The notes: generated by a model not told the origin, from the sequence alone. 64,000 bases of DNA from Chlorocebus sabaeus (GCF_047675955.1 NC_132927.1:61361702-61425701); one strand, 5' to 3'. Counted from the first letter of the stretch, positions 1 to 10,970 are shown. Numbers and translations: made by a program.

Positions 1-184
1 ATTATTAATGAATACTATTCATTATAAATATAATTTGGGGGCAGCAAATATTTAATCGCATCTCACTACACACAAGGAAATAATTATAATGAACAGTTAT
101 AAAACTAGTGTCATTTTTAGTGAGAATACTCTATATTTCAGAGGCTTTACACATATTCTCACGTCTTTTTGTCTCAATTTCTAT

Positions 185-345
185 GGGTTTAAGTATTATT
201 ATTATTTCTCCATTTTAACATTCAACAAACTAAGGCACAGAACAATCAAGTAACTTGTTAAGCTCATACCACCTAGTTAATAGTACAGTGTGTACTTGAA
301 CCTAGCTTATTTGAATTAAAAGCCTATGCTACTGACTACTAAAAA
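185..345 (-). repeat. MIR SINE fragment, antisense
   Basis: The plus strand reads as the reverse complement of a MIR core: a 'ccattttaacattcaacaaactaaggcac' type stretch, then aagtaacttgttaa, then 'tgaacctagc' and 'cctatgctactgacta'. These are the decayed 'fraction of bases kept, sequence order intact' landmarks of MIR. Identity is low, as expected for this ancient tRNA-derived SINE. Ends are approximate. Confidence 0.6.
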
Positions 346-1340
346 ACACTGAGCAAAAACGTATAGATCAAAACTATCAGGGCTTGTACATCTGTGTGGT
401 TTTTGCAGCACTTTTCCTATAACCAGTTCTGACTACCTCTCAATTCAAAGCACTCTGGCTCCAGGGAAGGTAATTAAGAGTTATGGCTTCAAGGGACTTC
501 CTGCTAGGTCACCAGCTGAATTTCCACGTGTTAACAAAGATAATGTGAGATGTAAATACACAACATAATTAGGCAAAAATGGGTGTTTAAATTAGGAGCA
601 AAAGGCCCAATTTGCTGGAAATATGCACAATGAAAACCAATTACTCATGTGGAATGTGCTGACACTATTATTTCCCACCATATCAGACACATGCCATTGC
701 TTATAAAATTGTCTGTTCTTCAGTTTTTACATTGTTTTAAGCTGCCATTGCTGTTTAAATCAAAGTAACACTGATGTAATGCTTACCATTTCAGGATGGT
801 CCTTCCGCTTGTAAAATTCCTGTGTATTCTTTCTCTAATTTCCTTTGACTACCAGCTTGTCTTTCTTTTCCTATCACCAGCATATTAGCCCAGTAAAGTA
901 TGGCCAGCATTCTGCAAAGTGTTTTCTATAAAAGTTCTATAGGATATAATTGATATTACATGAGATCTATATTTAGGAAGTTTTAAAAGGACTGGGAGAT
1001 GTTTTGAAATATTTTGCAGAATTTCTCAAGGATATTGATACGCAAATAGGTTCAGAAAGAAGATAGAAAATGCAACGTTTCCTCAATATGTTTGATCCAG
1101 ACACACTGTTCCTCGAAGCATGTCTCTAAACCAGTGGTTCATTACACATGGGGGGACACACCAATAGGAAACACTTCAGTATACTATTTCTGCTTCTTGT
1201 TCATTCTTTTTCTAACTGTCAACAGATGTAGTTATCTGTCTGATATTAATATGCATCAATACATGTACACTTATTACATACATACCTATGTGATGGAGTC
1301 TGCCTAAGAAGCTTTACTTGATTTAACTCAAAGCAATCCT
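346..1340. other. No recognised feature
   Basis: About 1 kb of AT-rich apparently single-copy DNA. Short open frames such as 1092-1307 show no domain or compositional sign of coding. I recognise no repeat family here. Confidence 0.5.
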
Positions 1341-1344
1341 TTGA

Positions 1345-1500
1345 AGTGTTCTTGCGAAGCCAATTTTACAGATAAGAAAAATGAAAATCTGAGAGGGTAT
1401 GGGAAGTGCCCAAAGTCACTTGGCTATTTAATGGTAGAACAGAGGTAGGAACTCAGGCTATCAGATTCTAATGTTACAGTTCAAACTTTTTAGCAAAGGA
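1345..1500 (-). repeat. MIR SINE fragment, antisense
   Basis: Reverse-complement MIR landmarks occur in order: ccaattttacagataagaaa, then tgcccaaagtcacttggcta, then ggaactcaggctatcagatt. The order and spacing fit a MIR core. Divergence is high, and the call rests on remembered consensus. Confidence 0.7.
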
Positions 1501-1504
1501 TGTA

Positions 1505-2225
1505 AAGAAAGGCCTTTATGTCTCAAACACTGTTGCTTTTCTTTCTAATACTATACCACCCAGCCTTTTTATGATATTCCCTGTATGAATTACATGGTAA
1601 TGGAACACTTTATAAGCTTTTTAAAACCAGGTTACTAAATGTGATACTACTATAAGATAAGCAAGTTTACACTTGAATAAATAAAAAAAAAACTAGGAGT
1701 TTTTAAAGTCATCTGGATAATCAATACTCCTAAAAATATTTTACTGATATTTTATAATAATGTTAATATAATACCCTACAAACTGAATGTATATGCGGAA
1801 ATGTAAGGATTTGTCTACCTGTAGAAAAAATAGCCAAAAAAGGTGTGAACGAAAACATCAAGATCATTTTCTTGATCTCATCAGCTTTAACTACATTGGA
1901 AACAAATGGAGAAATTACCGTTTAATCCAAGTTTTCAGTAAAACAAATGGCAACATTTCTAGTCATGTATTTCCCATGTCAGTTTAAAACCCTTAGGTAT
2001 TTAAAAATACTTGATTTTAAAATATCAAATATTTCAGTTTGGGATAACATTTTTATATGAGACAGAGAAACTACAACCATTATCTGTGAAATTTCTTAAT
2101 ATTTACCGAGACAGAGGCATTTGAATGTAATTCAAAGAAATATTTAACAAATACATTATATGTCTTAGTCTGTCATGAGATTTTTTTTTTCAAAATAGAA
2201 GGTACGTTTATTTGGTTTAAATGTG
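1505..2225. other. No recognised feature
   Basis: AT-rich sequence up to the L1 insertion site. No repeat family, promoter or gene is recognised. A short T tract lies near 2180. Confidence 0.5.
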
Positions 2226-2240
2226 TGTCCTCCTTTTTCT
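2226..2240. repeat. L1 target-site duplication, left copy
   Basis: The sequence tgtcctcctttttct abuts the L1 tail. It matches tgtgctcctttttct at 6928-6942 with one mismatch in 15. This is the signature of target-primed reverse transcription and fixes both ends of the element. Confidence 0.8.
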
Positions 2241-2440
2241 TTTTCTTTTTTAAATTACATTTTAAATTCTAGGGTACATATGCATATCATGCAGGTTTAT
2301 TAGATATGTATACATGTGCCATGTTGGTGTGCTGCACCCATTAAACTCATCATTTACATTAGGTATATCTGCTAATGCTATCCCACCCACCGCCCATCCT
2401 GTGTGATGTTCCCCACCCTGTGCCCAAGTGTTCTCGTTGT

Positions 2441-5190
2441 TCAGTTCCCACCTATGAGTGAGAACATCCAGTGTTTGGTTTTCTGTCCTTGTGATACTTT
2501 GCTCAGAATGATGGCTTCCAGTTTCATCCATATCCCTACAAAAGACATGAATTCATCCATTTTTTATGGCTGCATAGTATTCCATGGTGTATATGTGCCA
2601 CATTTTCTTAATCCAGTCTGACACTGGTGGACATTTGGGTTGGTTCCAAGTCTTTGCTATTGGGAATAGTGCCGCGGTAAACATATGTGCGCATGTGTCT
2701 TTATAGCAGCATGATTTATACTCCTTTAGATATATACCCAGTAATGGAATGGCTGGATCAAATGGTATTTCTTGTTCTAGATCCTTGAGGAATCGCCACA
2801 CTGTCTTCCACCATGGTTGAACTAGTCTACAGTCTCACCAACAGTGTAAAAGTGTTTCTATTTCTCCACATCCTCTCCAGCACCTGTTGTTTTCTGATTT
2901 TTTAATGATTCATTCTAACTGGTGTGAGATGGTATCTCATTGTGGTTTTGATTTGCATTTCTCTGATAGTGAGTGATGATGAACATTTTTTCATGTGTCT
3001 GTTGGCTGCATAAATGTCTTCTTTTGAGAGGTGTCTGTTCACATCCTTTGCCCACTTCTTGATGGTGGTGTTTGTTTTTTTCTTGTAAATTTGTTTAAGT
3101 TCTTTGTAGATTCTGGATATTAGCCCTTTGTCAGATGGGTAGATTGTAAAAATTTTCTCCCATTCTGTAGGTTGCCTGTTCATTCTGATGGTAGTTGCTT
3201 TTGCTGTGCAGAAGTTATTTACTTTAATTAGATCCCATTTGTCTATTTTGGCTTTTGTTGCCATTGCTTTTGGTGTTTTAGTCATGAAGTCCTTGCCCAT
3301 GCCTATGTCTGGAATAGTATTGCCTAGGTTTTTTTCTATGGTTTTTATGGTTTTAGGTCTAACATTTAGGTCTTTACTCCATCTTGAAGTAATTTTTGTG
3401 TAGGGTGTAAGGACGGGATCCAGTTTCAGCTTTCTACATATGGCTAGCCAGTTTCCCCAGCATCATTTATTAAATAGGGAATCCTTTCCCCATTTCTTGT
3501 TTTTCTCAGGTTTGTCAAAGATCAGATTATTGCAGATGTGTGGTATTATTTCTGAGTACTCTGTTCTGTTCCATTGGTCTATATCTCTGCTTTGGTACCA
3601 GTACCATGCTGTTTTAGTTACTGTAGCCTTGTAGTGTAGTTCGAAGTCAGGTAGTGTGATGCCTCCAGCTTTATTCTTTCGGCATAGGATTGTCTTGGCA
3701 ATGCGGGCTCTTTTTTGGTTGCATATGAACTTTAAAGTTGTTTTTTCCAATTCTGTGAAGAATGACATTGGTAGCTTGATGGGGATGGCACTGAATCTAT
3801 AAATTACCTTGGGCAGTATGGCCATTTTCACAATATTGATTCTTCCTATACATGAGCATGGAATGTTCTTCCATTTGTTTGTGTCCTCTTTTATTTCATT
3901 GAGCAGTGGTTTGTAGTTCTCCTGGAAGAGGTCCTTCTCATTCCTTGTAAGTTAGATTCCTAGGTATTTTATTCTCTTTGAAGCAATTGTGAATGGCAGT
4001 TCACTCATGATTTGGCTCTCTGCTTGTCTGTTATTGGTGTATAGGCAGGCTTGTGATTTTTGGATATTGATTTTGTATCCTGAGACTTTGCTGAAACTGC
4101 TTATCAGCTTAAGGAGATTTTGGGGTGAGACAATGGGGTTTTCTAAATATACAATCTTGTCATCTGCAAACAGGGAGAATTTGACTTCCTCTTTTCCTAA
4201 TTGAATACCCTTTATTTCTTTCTCCTGCCTGATTGCCCTGACCAGAACTTCCAACACTATGTTGAATAGGAGTGGTGAGAGAGGGCATCTGTGTCTTGTG
4301 TCAGTTTTCAGAGGGAATGCTTCCAGTTTTTGCCCATTCAGTATGATATTGGCTGTGGGTTTGTTATAAATAGCTCTTATTATTTTGAGATACATCCCAT
4401 CAATGCATAGTTTATTGAGAATTTTTAGCAAGAAGGGCTGTTGAATTTTGTCAAAGGCCTTTTCTGCATATACTGAGATAATCATGTGGTTTTTTCTTTG
4501 GTTCTTTTTATATTATGGATTACATTTATTGATTTGTGCATGTTAAACCAGTCTTGCATCACAGGGATGAAGCCAACTTGATTGTGGTGGATAAACTTTT
4601 TGATGTGCTGCTGGATTCGGTTTGCCAGTATTTTATTGAGAATTTTTGCATCTATGTGCATCAGGGATATTGGTCTAAAATTGTCTTCTTTTTTGTTGTG
4701 TCTCTGCCAGGCTTTTTTATCAGGATGATGCTGGCCTCATAAAATGAGTTAGGGAGGATTCCCTCTTTTTCTATTGATTGGAATAGTTTCAGAAGGAATG
4801 GTACCAGCTCCTCTGTGTACCTCTAATAGAATTCGGCTGTGAATCCGTCTGGACCTGGACTTTTTTTGGTTGGTAGGCTCTTAATTTTTCCTTCAATTTC
4901 AGAGCCTAATATTGATCTATTCAGGGTTTAGTCTTGGAAGGGTGTATGTGTCCAGGAATTTATCCATTTCTTCTAGATGCTCTAGTTTATTTGTGTATAG
5001 GTGTTTATAGTATTCTCTGATGGTAGTTTGCATTTCTGTGGGATTGGTGGTGATATGCCCTTTATCATTTTTTACTGTGTTTATTTGATTCTTCTCTCTT
5101 TTCTTCTTTATTACTCTTGATAGTAGTCTATCAATTTTATTGATCTTTTTAAAAAAACGTCTCCTGGATTCACTGACTTTTTGAAGGATA
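2441..5190 (-). pseudogene. L1 ORF2 remnant (RT and C-terminal domain, endonuclease missing)
   Basis: LINE-1 ORF2p normally carries an N-terminal endonuclease, a reverse transcriptase and a Cys-rich C-terminus. Here the endonuclease is absent. Four frame segments remain readable: 4485-3952 (RT core), 3831-3463, 3300-2902 and 2801-2553 (C-terminal region). The RT motif FADD is intact, but the motif A aspartate is replaced by tyrosine (MIISVYAEKAFDKIQ). Multiple frameshifts separate the segments. The reading ends at a TGA (complement of 2441-2443), the expected ORF2 C-terminus. It is a non-functional relic. Confidence 0.9.
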
Positions 5191-5453
5191 ACCTGACCTT
5201 TCTCTCTGGCTGCCATTAACATTTTTTCCTTCATTTCAACTTTGGTGAATCTGACAATTATGTGTCTTGAAGTTGCTCTTCTCAAGGAATATCTTTGTGG
5301 CATTCTCTGTATTTCCTGAATTTGAATGTTGGCCTGCCTTGCTAGGTCGGGGAAGTTCTCCTGGATAATATTCTGAAGAGTGTTTTCACAGTTGGTTCCA
5401 TTCTCGCTGTCACTTTCAGATACACCAATCAGACATATAATTAGTATTTTCAC
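4917..5453 (-). pseudogene. L1 ORF1::ORF2 in-frame deletion fusion (178-codon open frame)
   Basis: This open frame begins with ORF1p RNA-recognition-motif sequence (residues 1 to about 88, ending in AAREKGQV). It passes without a frame break into the ORF2 linker just before the reverse transcriptase (residues from about 89, ILQKVSESRRRFFKKINKID). It stops near the start of the RT region. The join is at about 5190. The ORF1 C-terminal domain, spacer and whole ORF2 endonuclease are gone. The frame appears to survive by chance, because the rest of the element is degraded. No function is claimed. Confidence 0.85.
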
Positions 5454-5915
5454 ATAGTCCCATATTTCTTGGAGGCTTTGTTCATTTCTTTTTACTCTCT
5501 TTGCTCTAGATTTCTCTTCTCACTTCATTTCATTCATTTGATCTTCAATCACTGATACCCTTTCTTCCACTTGATTGAATCAGCTACTGAAGCTTGTGCA
5601 TGAGTCATATAGTTCTTGTGCTATGGTTTTCAGCTCCATCAGGTCATTTAAGGTCTTCTCTACACTGTTTATTCTGGTTAGCCATTCGTCTAATCCTTTT
5701 TCAAGATTTTTAGCTTCTTTGCAATGGGTTCAAACATCCTCCTTTAGCTCAGAGAAGTTTGTTACTACTGATTGTCTGAAGCCTTCTTCTCTCAACTTGT
5801 CAAAGTCATTCTCCATCCAGCTTTGCTCTGTTGCTGGCAAGGAGCTGCATTCCTTTGGAGAAGAGGCTCTCTGATTTTTAAAATTTTCAGCTTTTCTGCT
5901 CTGGTTTCTCCCCAT
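5191..5915 (-). pseudogene. L1 ORF1 remnant, N-terminus to RRM
   Basis: ORF1p is an RNA-binding trimeric chaperone with an N-terminal coiled coil, an RRM and a C-terminal domain. The start codon at 5915 begins a typical ORF1 N-terminus (MGRNQSRKAENFKNQ), readable to 5730 before stop codons and frameshifts interrupt the coiled-coil region. The RRM part resumes at 5453. About 242 codons' worth of sequence is present against about 338 in intact L1, because the C-terminal part was removed by the internal deletion. Confidence 0.85.
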
Positions 5916-6927
5916 CTTTTTGGTTTTATCTACCTTTGGTCTTTGATGATGGTGACTTACAGATGGGATTTTCGTGTGGATGTTCTTTCTGTTTGTTAGC
6001 TTTTCTTCTAATGATCAGGACCCTCAGCTGCAGGTCTGTTAGAGTTTGCTAGAGGTCCACTCCAGATCCTGTTGCCTGGGTATCACCAGCGGAGGCTGCA
6101 GAATAGCAAATATTGCAGAATGGCAAGCGTTGCTGCCTAATCCTTCCTCTGAAGCTTCGTCTCAGAGGGGCATCTGGCTGTATGAGGTGTCAGTTGGACT
6201 CTTCTGGGAGGTGTCTCCCAGTTAGGCTACTTGGGGGTCAGGGACCCACTTGAGGAGGCAGTCTGTCCATTCTCAGATCTCAAACTCCATACTGGGAGAA
6301 CCACTACTCTCTTCAAAGCTGTCAGACAGGGACATTTAAGCCTGCAGAATTTTGTGCTGTCTTTTGTTCATCTATGCCCTGTCCCCAGAGGTGGAGTCTA
6401 CAGAGGCAGGCAGGCCTTCTTGAGCTGAGGTGGGCTGCACCCAGTTCGAGCTTCCTGGATGCTTTGTTTACCTAGTCAAGCCTCAGCAATGGCAGATGTC
6501 CCCCCCCCAGCCTTGCTGCCACCTTGCAGTTTGATCTCAGATTGCTGTGCTAGCAGTGAATGAGGCTCCGTGGGCATGGGACCTTCCAAACCAGCACGGG
6601 ATATAATCTCCAGGTGTGCCATTTGCTAAGACCATTGGAAAAGCGCAATATTCAGGTGGGAGTGTCCCAATTTTCAAGGTACTCTCCGTCACGGCTTCCC
6701 TTTGCTAGGAAAGGGAATTCCCTGACTCCTTGCTCTTCCTGGGTGATGCAATGCCTAACCCTGCTTCAGCTCACACTCAGTTTGCTGAACCCACTGTCTG
6801 ACAAACCCCAGTGAGATGAACCTAACACCGTAGTTGGAAATGGAGAAATCACCTGTCTTCTGCGTTGCTCATGCTGGGAACTGTAGACTGGAGTTGTTCC
6901 TATTCAACCATCTTGGATCCTCTGACC
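5916..6927 (-). promoter_or_regulatory. L1 5' UTR (internal promoter region)
   Basis: GC-richer than its surroundings, and recognisable as an L1PA 5' UTR up to its extreme 5' end. A YY1-type site (ccaagatggtt on the minus strand, complement of 6905-6916) sits about 10-20 bases from the 5' end, where L1 keeps its start-site-positioning element. L1 5' UTRs also carry an antisense promoter, which in this orientation would point to the right on the plus strand. Activity cannot be judged from sequence. Length about 1.0 kb. Confidence 0.75.
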
Positions 6928-6942
6928 TGTGCTCCTTTTTCT
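6928..6942. repeat. L1 target-site duplication, right copy
   Basis: The sequence tgtgctcctttttct immediately follows the L1 5' end and pairs with 2226-2240 (14 of 15 identical). Confidence 0.8.
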
Positions 6943-7069
6943 AATAAACATTAGTTAAAACTTTATTAATTGTGTGGAATAAGATGCTATAACTACAATA
7001 TCTTTCTTGGGAATGCTTTTTAAGTTAAGTACGAAGCATACATTTAACATTTCTGACTATAAACACTAC

Positions 7070-7195
7070 ATATAATCTCTATGAGGGTAGGAAATTTTTT
7101 CTTGTGTTTGCTGGCCTCATTAATTAATAAATCTCTAGCTCCTGGAATGATGCCACCATATAGTAGCCTTGCCATAAATATTCGCTGAACTTGAA
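7070..7195 (+). repeat. L2 LINE 3'-end fragment
   Basis: The order ctatgagggtaggaaatttt, gctcctggaatgatgcc, catatagtagcc, taaatattcgctgaac matches the 3' end of L2 (gagggcagggac ... cctggcacatagtaggc ... aataaatatttgttgaa). It is highly diverged. Confidence 0.55.
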
Positions 7196-7324
7196 TATTC
7201 AAGGTAGAAATAGCAGATTAAGGTAAAAATATAGAAACTGTGAAAAAGAAAAATTAGTAGTAGTGACAGGATTTGTACAGAAATACAAATTTTGGATGTC
7301 TGGGAATAAAGGCATCCTTAAATG

Positions 7325-7518
7325 CAGTGTTTCTCATATTTCAGTCCCCAGATCAGCAGCACCAGTAGCATCACATGGGAACATATTAGGAATGCCAATT
7401 CTTGCTGTGCCCTTCAACCCTGGATCTGCTGAATCAGGCACTCCGGAGGGGAGGACAAGCAATTTGCATTTAACAACCCAACAGGTGATTCTGATGCACA
7501 AACATTTGAGAATCACTG
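7325..7518 (-). mobile_element. MER5A-type hAT-Charlie DNA transposon
   Basis: The copy starts cagtgtttctcatatttcag and ends tgagaatcactg, so the terminal inverted repeats of MER5 are visible. The body (gatcagcagcaccagtagca, gggaacatattaggaatgcc, aggtgattctgatgcac) follows the antisense MER5A order. About 190 bp is the usual full length. The 8-bp flanks do not form a clean duplication, so the ends may have decayed. Confidence 0.8.
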
Positions 7519-7944
7519 CCTGTTTAGACCATAAACAACCACATCCCCAGGGAGCTCAGGCTTCTGGCAGCAAGTGTGTAAAACTGAATCATCCCTAGAG
7601 AATGTCACTTGTCATCAGCTAAAGCAGAGATCTATGGTTGGCATTATGACTCCACAGTGAAATCGATCATGTGACTCAACATTTGACCTGAAAGTCTTAT
7701 CATTTAATGATTCTGTAATTATATTTTGGATAAGGACCAAAAGTCACTAAATATTGATTGGTCTACTCCTTAGAAGAACTTCATAGAAAAGATATCTCTT
7801 TCTCCGTTTCTTCAGAGCAAGATTCCCAAAGAGACATTTAATGTTACAGTGTGCACATGCATTCCAGATATGTGATAAACAGTCATTAAACCCAGTTTAT
7901 AGTTGCTAAAATTGTTAACCACGTCTATTTTATTTTTTACTTCT
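7519..7944. other. No recognised feature
   Basis: AT-rich apparently unique sequence between MER5A and an L2 relic; nothing recognised. Confidence 0.45.
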
Positions 7945-8248
7945 GTTCACTCATTTAATCAACAAGTAAAATATTGTGTACCTGTTATGTCGTATGTGTA
8001 GTGCTAGGTGCTAAAGTTAGAATTTTATGAAAAAAAGCAAGCATGGTCTCCGCCTTCAAAGAGCTTATTATCCAATGATAAAACCAATGCCAATTGAATA
8101 GTCAAATAGACACATGTAAAATCTCAACTGCTGATACAAATTGCAAATGATCTCTGTTATGAGAATATGTGATAGTTGGATTTCCCATTTAAAGGTCAGG
8201 AAAGATTTTCTTGAGAAAAGATTATTATTCTGAGAGCTGAAGGATAAA
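7945..8248 (-). repeat. L2 LINE 3'-end fragment, antisense
   Basis: Landmarks of antisense L2: ttaatcaacaagtaaaatat, tagtgctaggtgctaaag, gcatggtctccgccttcaaa, gagcttattatccaatgata, and further on tcaggaaagattttcttgag and gagctgaaggata. Order and spacing agree with L2. Confidence 0.7.
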
Positions 8249-8249
8249 G

Positions 8250-8292
8250 TTTTTTTTTTTTTTTTTTTTTTTTGTTTTTTTTTTTTTTTATT
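8250..8292 (+). repeat. Poly-T tract (43 bp)
   Basis: A homopolymer T run broken by a single G. No retroelement tail is evident beside it, so it is annotated as a simple repeat that is prone to length variation. Confidence 0.9.
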
Positions 8293-9070
8293 CTGCATTC
8301 ATTAACTCCCCTTTCTCTGAACTCCTAATCTATTTGAGTTCAATAATACTCACAGCACTTTTCCTCGACATTTTATGTATGAATTGCAAGTTACCTAGGG
8401 AAGTCTCTTAATTCCTAATCTTTTCCATATTCTTCATCTCCCATAATGCTTAATATGAATTAAGAAATCAGCTTTTACATTTTATTAATTACTAGTGTTT
8501 TAACAGTTGTTTACAGTATCACTCTGATAGGTTAGAGTTTCAAGAGGAATGAGATGGTATGCTCATTTGGTATTATAGAGGAAAATATGTATAATAAAAT
8601 AATTTTTCAAAAATAGTTGTATAGCATTCCAGAATTAACAAGAGCTGGGAACTGTTACCACATCCAGGTTTGACGGAGAAAAGAGGAATGATCCTTGAAA
8701 CCCTGACAGAAAGATGGAGCTATAGGATAGGTAACTAAGAGGTACTCTGGTCATCATTGACTGGAAACACAGTCCATGCCAACCTATGACACAGCAGGTT
8801 GTGGACATGGGACAATATCCCCAACTTTATTACTTCACTCCCCTCCCACTTTTCAATTTACTACCAGTGCTTTCAATTGACCATTCCCAACTGCAAGCTA
8901 GAAGACAGGAAATCCAGTTGACAACACCCATAATGATTAAATGAGTGAATAAATGAAAAAAATACTACTTCAAGGAACACAGTACAGGATGGATAAGGGT
9001 AGGGAGTAAGACTGGATGGGGAAATGAATAATATCCAATATAATCAAGACACATATACTGGACTGTTAGA
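8293..9070. other. Mostly unrecognised sequence; holds copy 1 of a 65-bp direct repeat
   Basis: No known family is recognised. It contains 8453-8517, annotated separately. The rest has no coding or regulatory sign that I can support. Confidence 0.45.
8453..8517 (+). repeat. 65-bp direct repeat, copy 1
   Basis: From atatgaattaagaaatca to gttgtttacagt. It aligns without gaps to 9951-10015 with 59 of 65 positions identical. The flanks do not match, so it is a bounded local or dispersed duplication. I do not recognise it as a known repeat family. Confidence 0.85.
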
Positions 9071-9112
9071 AGAAGGAAGGAAGGGAGGGAGGGAGGGAGG
9101 GAGGGAGGGAAG
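9071..9112 (+). repeat. Purine-rich (GGAA)/(GGGA)n simple repeat
   Basis: An aggaagg start passes into (GGGA)n with seven GGG runs in 9083-9109, then aagg. It is a short tandem repeat with G-quadruplex and purine-triplex potential. Confidence 0.95.
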
Positions 9113-9950
9113 GTTCTTGTGATGTGGATGGCATTTAATCATAAGCCAAGGTCAGATGTCAGTCAACTTCTCTGAGCTGATGAGATTCATGGTGCTAAAA
9201 AACAGAAATTGCTATTTTTAACCTTTTTCAAATGACACAGAACTTTTCTGTCCCTTGGCTTCAAATTTTTATCATTTAGCTAGATAGCCAGAATTTGTCT
9301 TTCAGTAATGGGTGGTGAGCAGGGTCATTTCATACTTAAGAAAAGCAAAACAGAAAAGTAGTAATAAGATAGATTCATTGTCACAATCATGTTAAAGCCC
9401 AGTACAACAATACTGTAATTTTAAAGTAATTTTAATACTGTAATTTTAAAATCCATCCAATTCCCCATAATAGTTGAATACAAAAATAATTACTTTATAA
9501 TCATGTAATAACCTTTGTTGGAAAAAAATTTCTATTTGATAAAACACAGAACCTTCAAAAATATAGAGTCTCTGCAATAACTCAATCAGTGAATTCAAGC
9601 TTATGAACAGATAAAATACATTCCGTGAATCTCATTTCTCATAGCACTTATTTCCAAAGTTGATATTTAATTTTAATATTCTTTTTTAATATTACAACCC
9701 AACAAACTACAGTCTAATAAAAAAGTTTAATATTTAATTTTGACTTTCATTCAACAAATACTGACACCTAAAATCTACTGAGAATTACTTACGTACTAGA
9801 TAACCATAAAAAGTGCTGTGTGACAAATTCAAGAGAGAGTGTCCTGAAGTAATATGAGAAATCTATGGGAATTATTTTTTCCTTTAGAGTATAGGACATT
9901 TCACAGATATCTACTATACAAGATGAACAGCACAATCAGACCTTAAGTAG
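9113..9950. other. No recognised feature
   Basis: AT-rich. It contains a small imperfect local duplication near 9410-9450 (tactgtaattttaaa twice). A weak L2-like ttcattcaacaaatactga lies near 9748 and is too short to call. Confidence 0.45.
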
Positions 9951-10015
9951 ATATGAATTAAGAAATCAACTTTTATATGCTATTAATTACTAGTGTTTTA
10001 ATAGTTGTTCACAGT
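9951..10015 (+). repeat. 65-bp direct repeat, copy 2
   Basis: Partner of 8453-8517 (59 of 65 identical, no gaps). A MIR relic follows directly after this copy but not after copy 1. Confidence 0.85.
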
Positions 10016-10185
10016 TTAAAGATGTTTCCACATTTACTATCTCATTTGTACTCACAAGCATTATAAGATGGGTTCATTTATATATCATCTTTTATAGATG
10101 AAATTATTTTTGCCATTTCATAGACGAAAACAATTATGATTCAAATTAGAGACTCAGTAAGGGGTTGAAACTAGGCTTTTGTTAT
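10016..10185 (-). repeat. MIR SINE fragment, antisense
   Basis: The order tatctcatttgtactcaca, ataagatgggttca, cattattttgccatttcatagacga and ggggttgaaactaggc follows the antisense MIR layout. Diverged. Confidence 0.6.
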
Positions 10186-10289
10186 ATTTTGTTTTAGTCT
10201 ATTAATTTATCCTAATTCAACATGCTGCTCCACCTCAAAGAAAAGAAAGATAAGATCTGCTTGTGAGAATGAGAAAATAAAGAGACACG

Positions 10290-10970
10290 ATAAATACAGT
10301 GGATGGATTCATCCAGATTTGAGCCTGCCTACGTTGGTGTTAAAGGCTTTTCTATTCTAGGTTTTCTAAAACATTGGCCAGTTTCCCTCTCCTGTCTAGA
10401 GCAAGAAACATTCTCCTCTGTCACTTTGCACAAGAATGGGAGTGTTAACCATATGTCAGGACAGATCCCAACAGTGGTAATTACATTTTTGTTTCTGCGC
10501 ATCCATTAAATTGCTGCCATGTTCCCAACCAAGGTGGCAGTCCATCTAGTGAGGCTGATGAAATGACCCTCAGCTTTCTATCTGTCTGAGTCTGTTACTT
10601 ATAAGAGTGCTTCAGGCACACTTCCAGGTGGCAAAGCATGTGTGTCAGAACAAGCTCATTTATTGTCAGCAATCGAGGGCATGGAAGGCCCTGTGCTAAG
10701 ATTTCCACAGAGATAGTCTCTTTGGTAAAGAAAATGACTCCCTTCCCACCGTCCTCTGCTTCCTGTAAATGTCTAGGTAAACTGTCATCTGGAAGAAAGC
10801 TTGAGTTCTATCTCTGAGCTCTCCTGGCTGGTGCCCTAATCCTTCCACCAGTGTGACTCCTGTCACATTAATTACAGCCTTTTCAGTGGCCTTTATGTTT
10901 CCTAAGGCTCCAAGGAGCAATTAGCACCGTTCGCTGCCTCAAACGGATTCTCACTCACAGAGGCCTCATT
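10290..10970. other. Complex unique block, candidate conserved non-coding sequence
   Basis: About 680 bp with higher sequence complexity and GC than the surroundings, and no repeat I can recognise. It contains several attaattac/ttaatta-type homeodomain cores (for example near 10868) and tgtcac/gtgact pairs. No splice-bounded coding frame is evident. The call is based on composition only. Confidence 0.3.

Larger units (their letters stand above)
2241..6927 (-). mobile_element. L1PA-type LINE-1, 5' complete, internally deleted
   Basis: Minus-strand L1 of about 4.7 kb between 15-bp target-site duplications. Reading on the minus strand it has a 5' UTR (about 6927-5916), an ORF1 start (5915), truncated ORF1, an internal deletion at about 5190, ORF2 from just before the reverse-transcriptase domain to the stop at 2441, and a short 3' UTR with a degenerate A tail. 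A canonical primate L1 is about 6 kb, so roughly 1.5 kb is missing, including the ORF1 C-terminus, the inter-ORF spacer and the ORF2 endonuclease. The 5' UTR of about 1.0 kb is longer than in the youngest L1s, which suggests an older L1PA subfamily. Frames are broken by stops and frameshifts, so the copy is dead. The subfamily was not determined. Confidence 0.93.

Noticed and set aside
4917..5453. 178-codon open frame as a novel gene
   Set aside because: It is an L1 ORF1/ORF2 deletion product within a degraded L1. No host promoter or splice context is visible.
8250..8292. Poly-T as a Pol III terminator of an RNA gene
   Set aside because: No A/B box or RNA gene structure upstream; an L2 relic precedes it.
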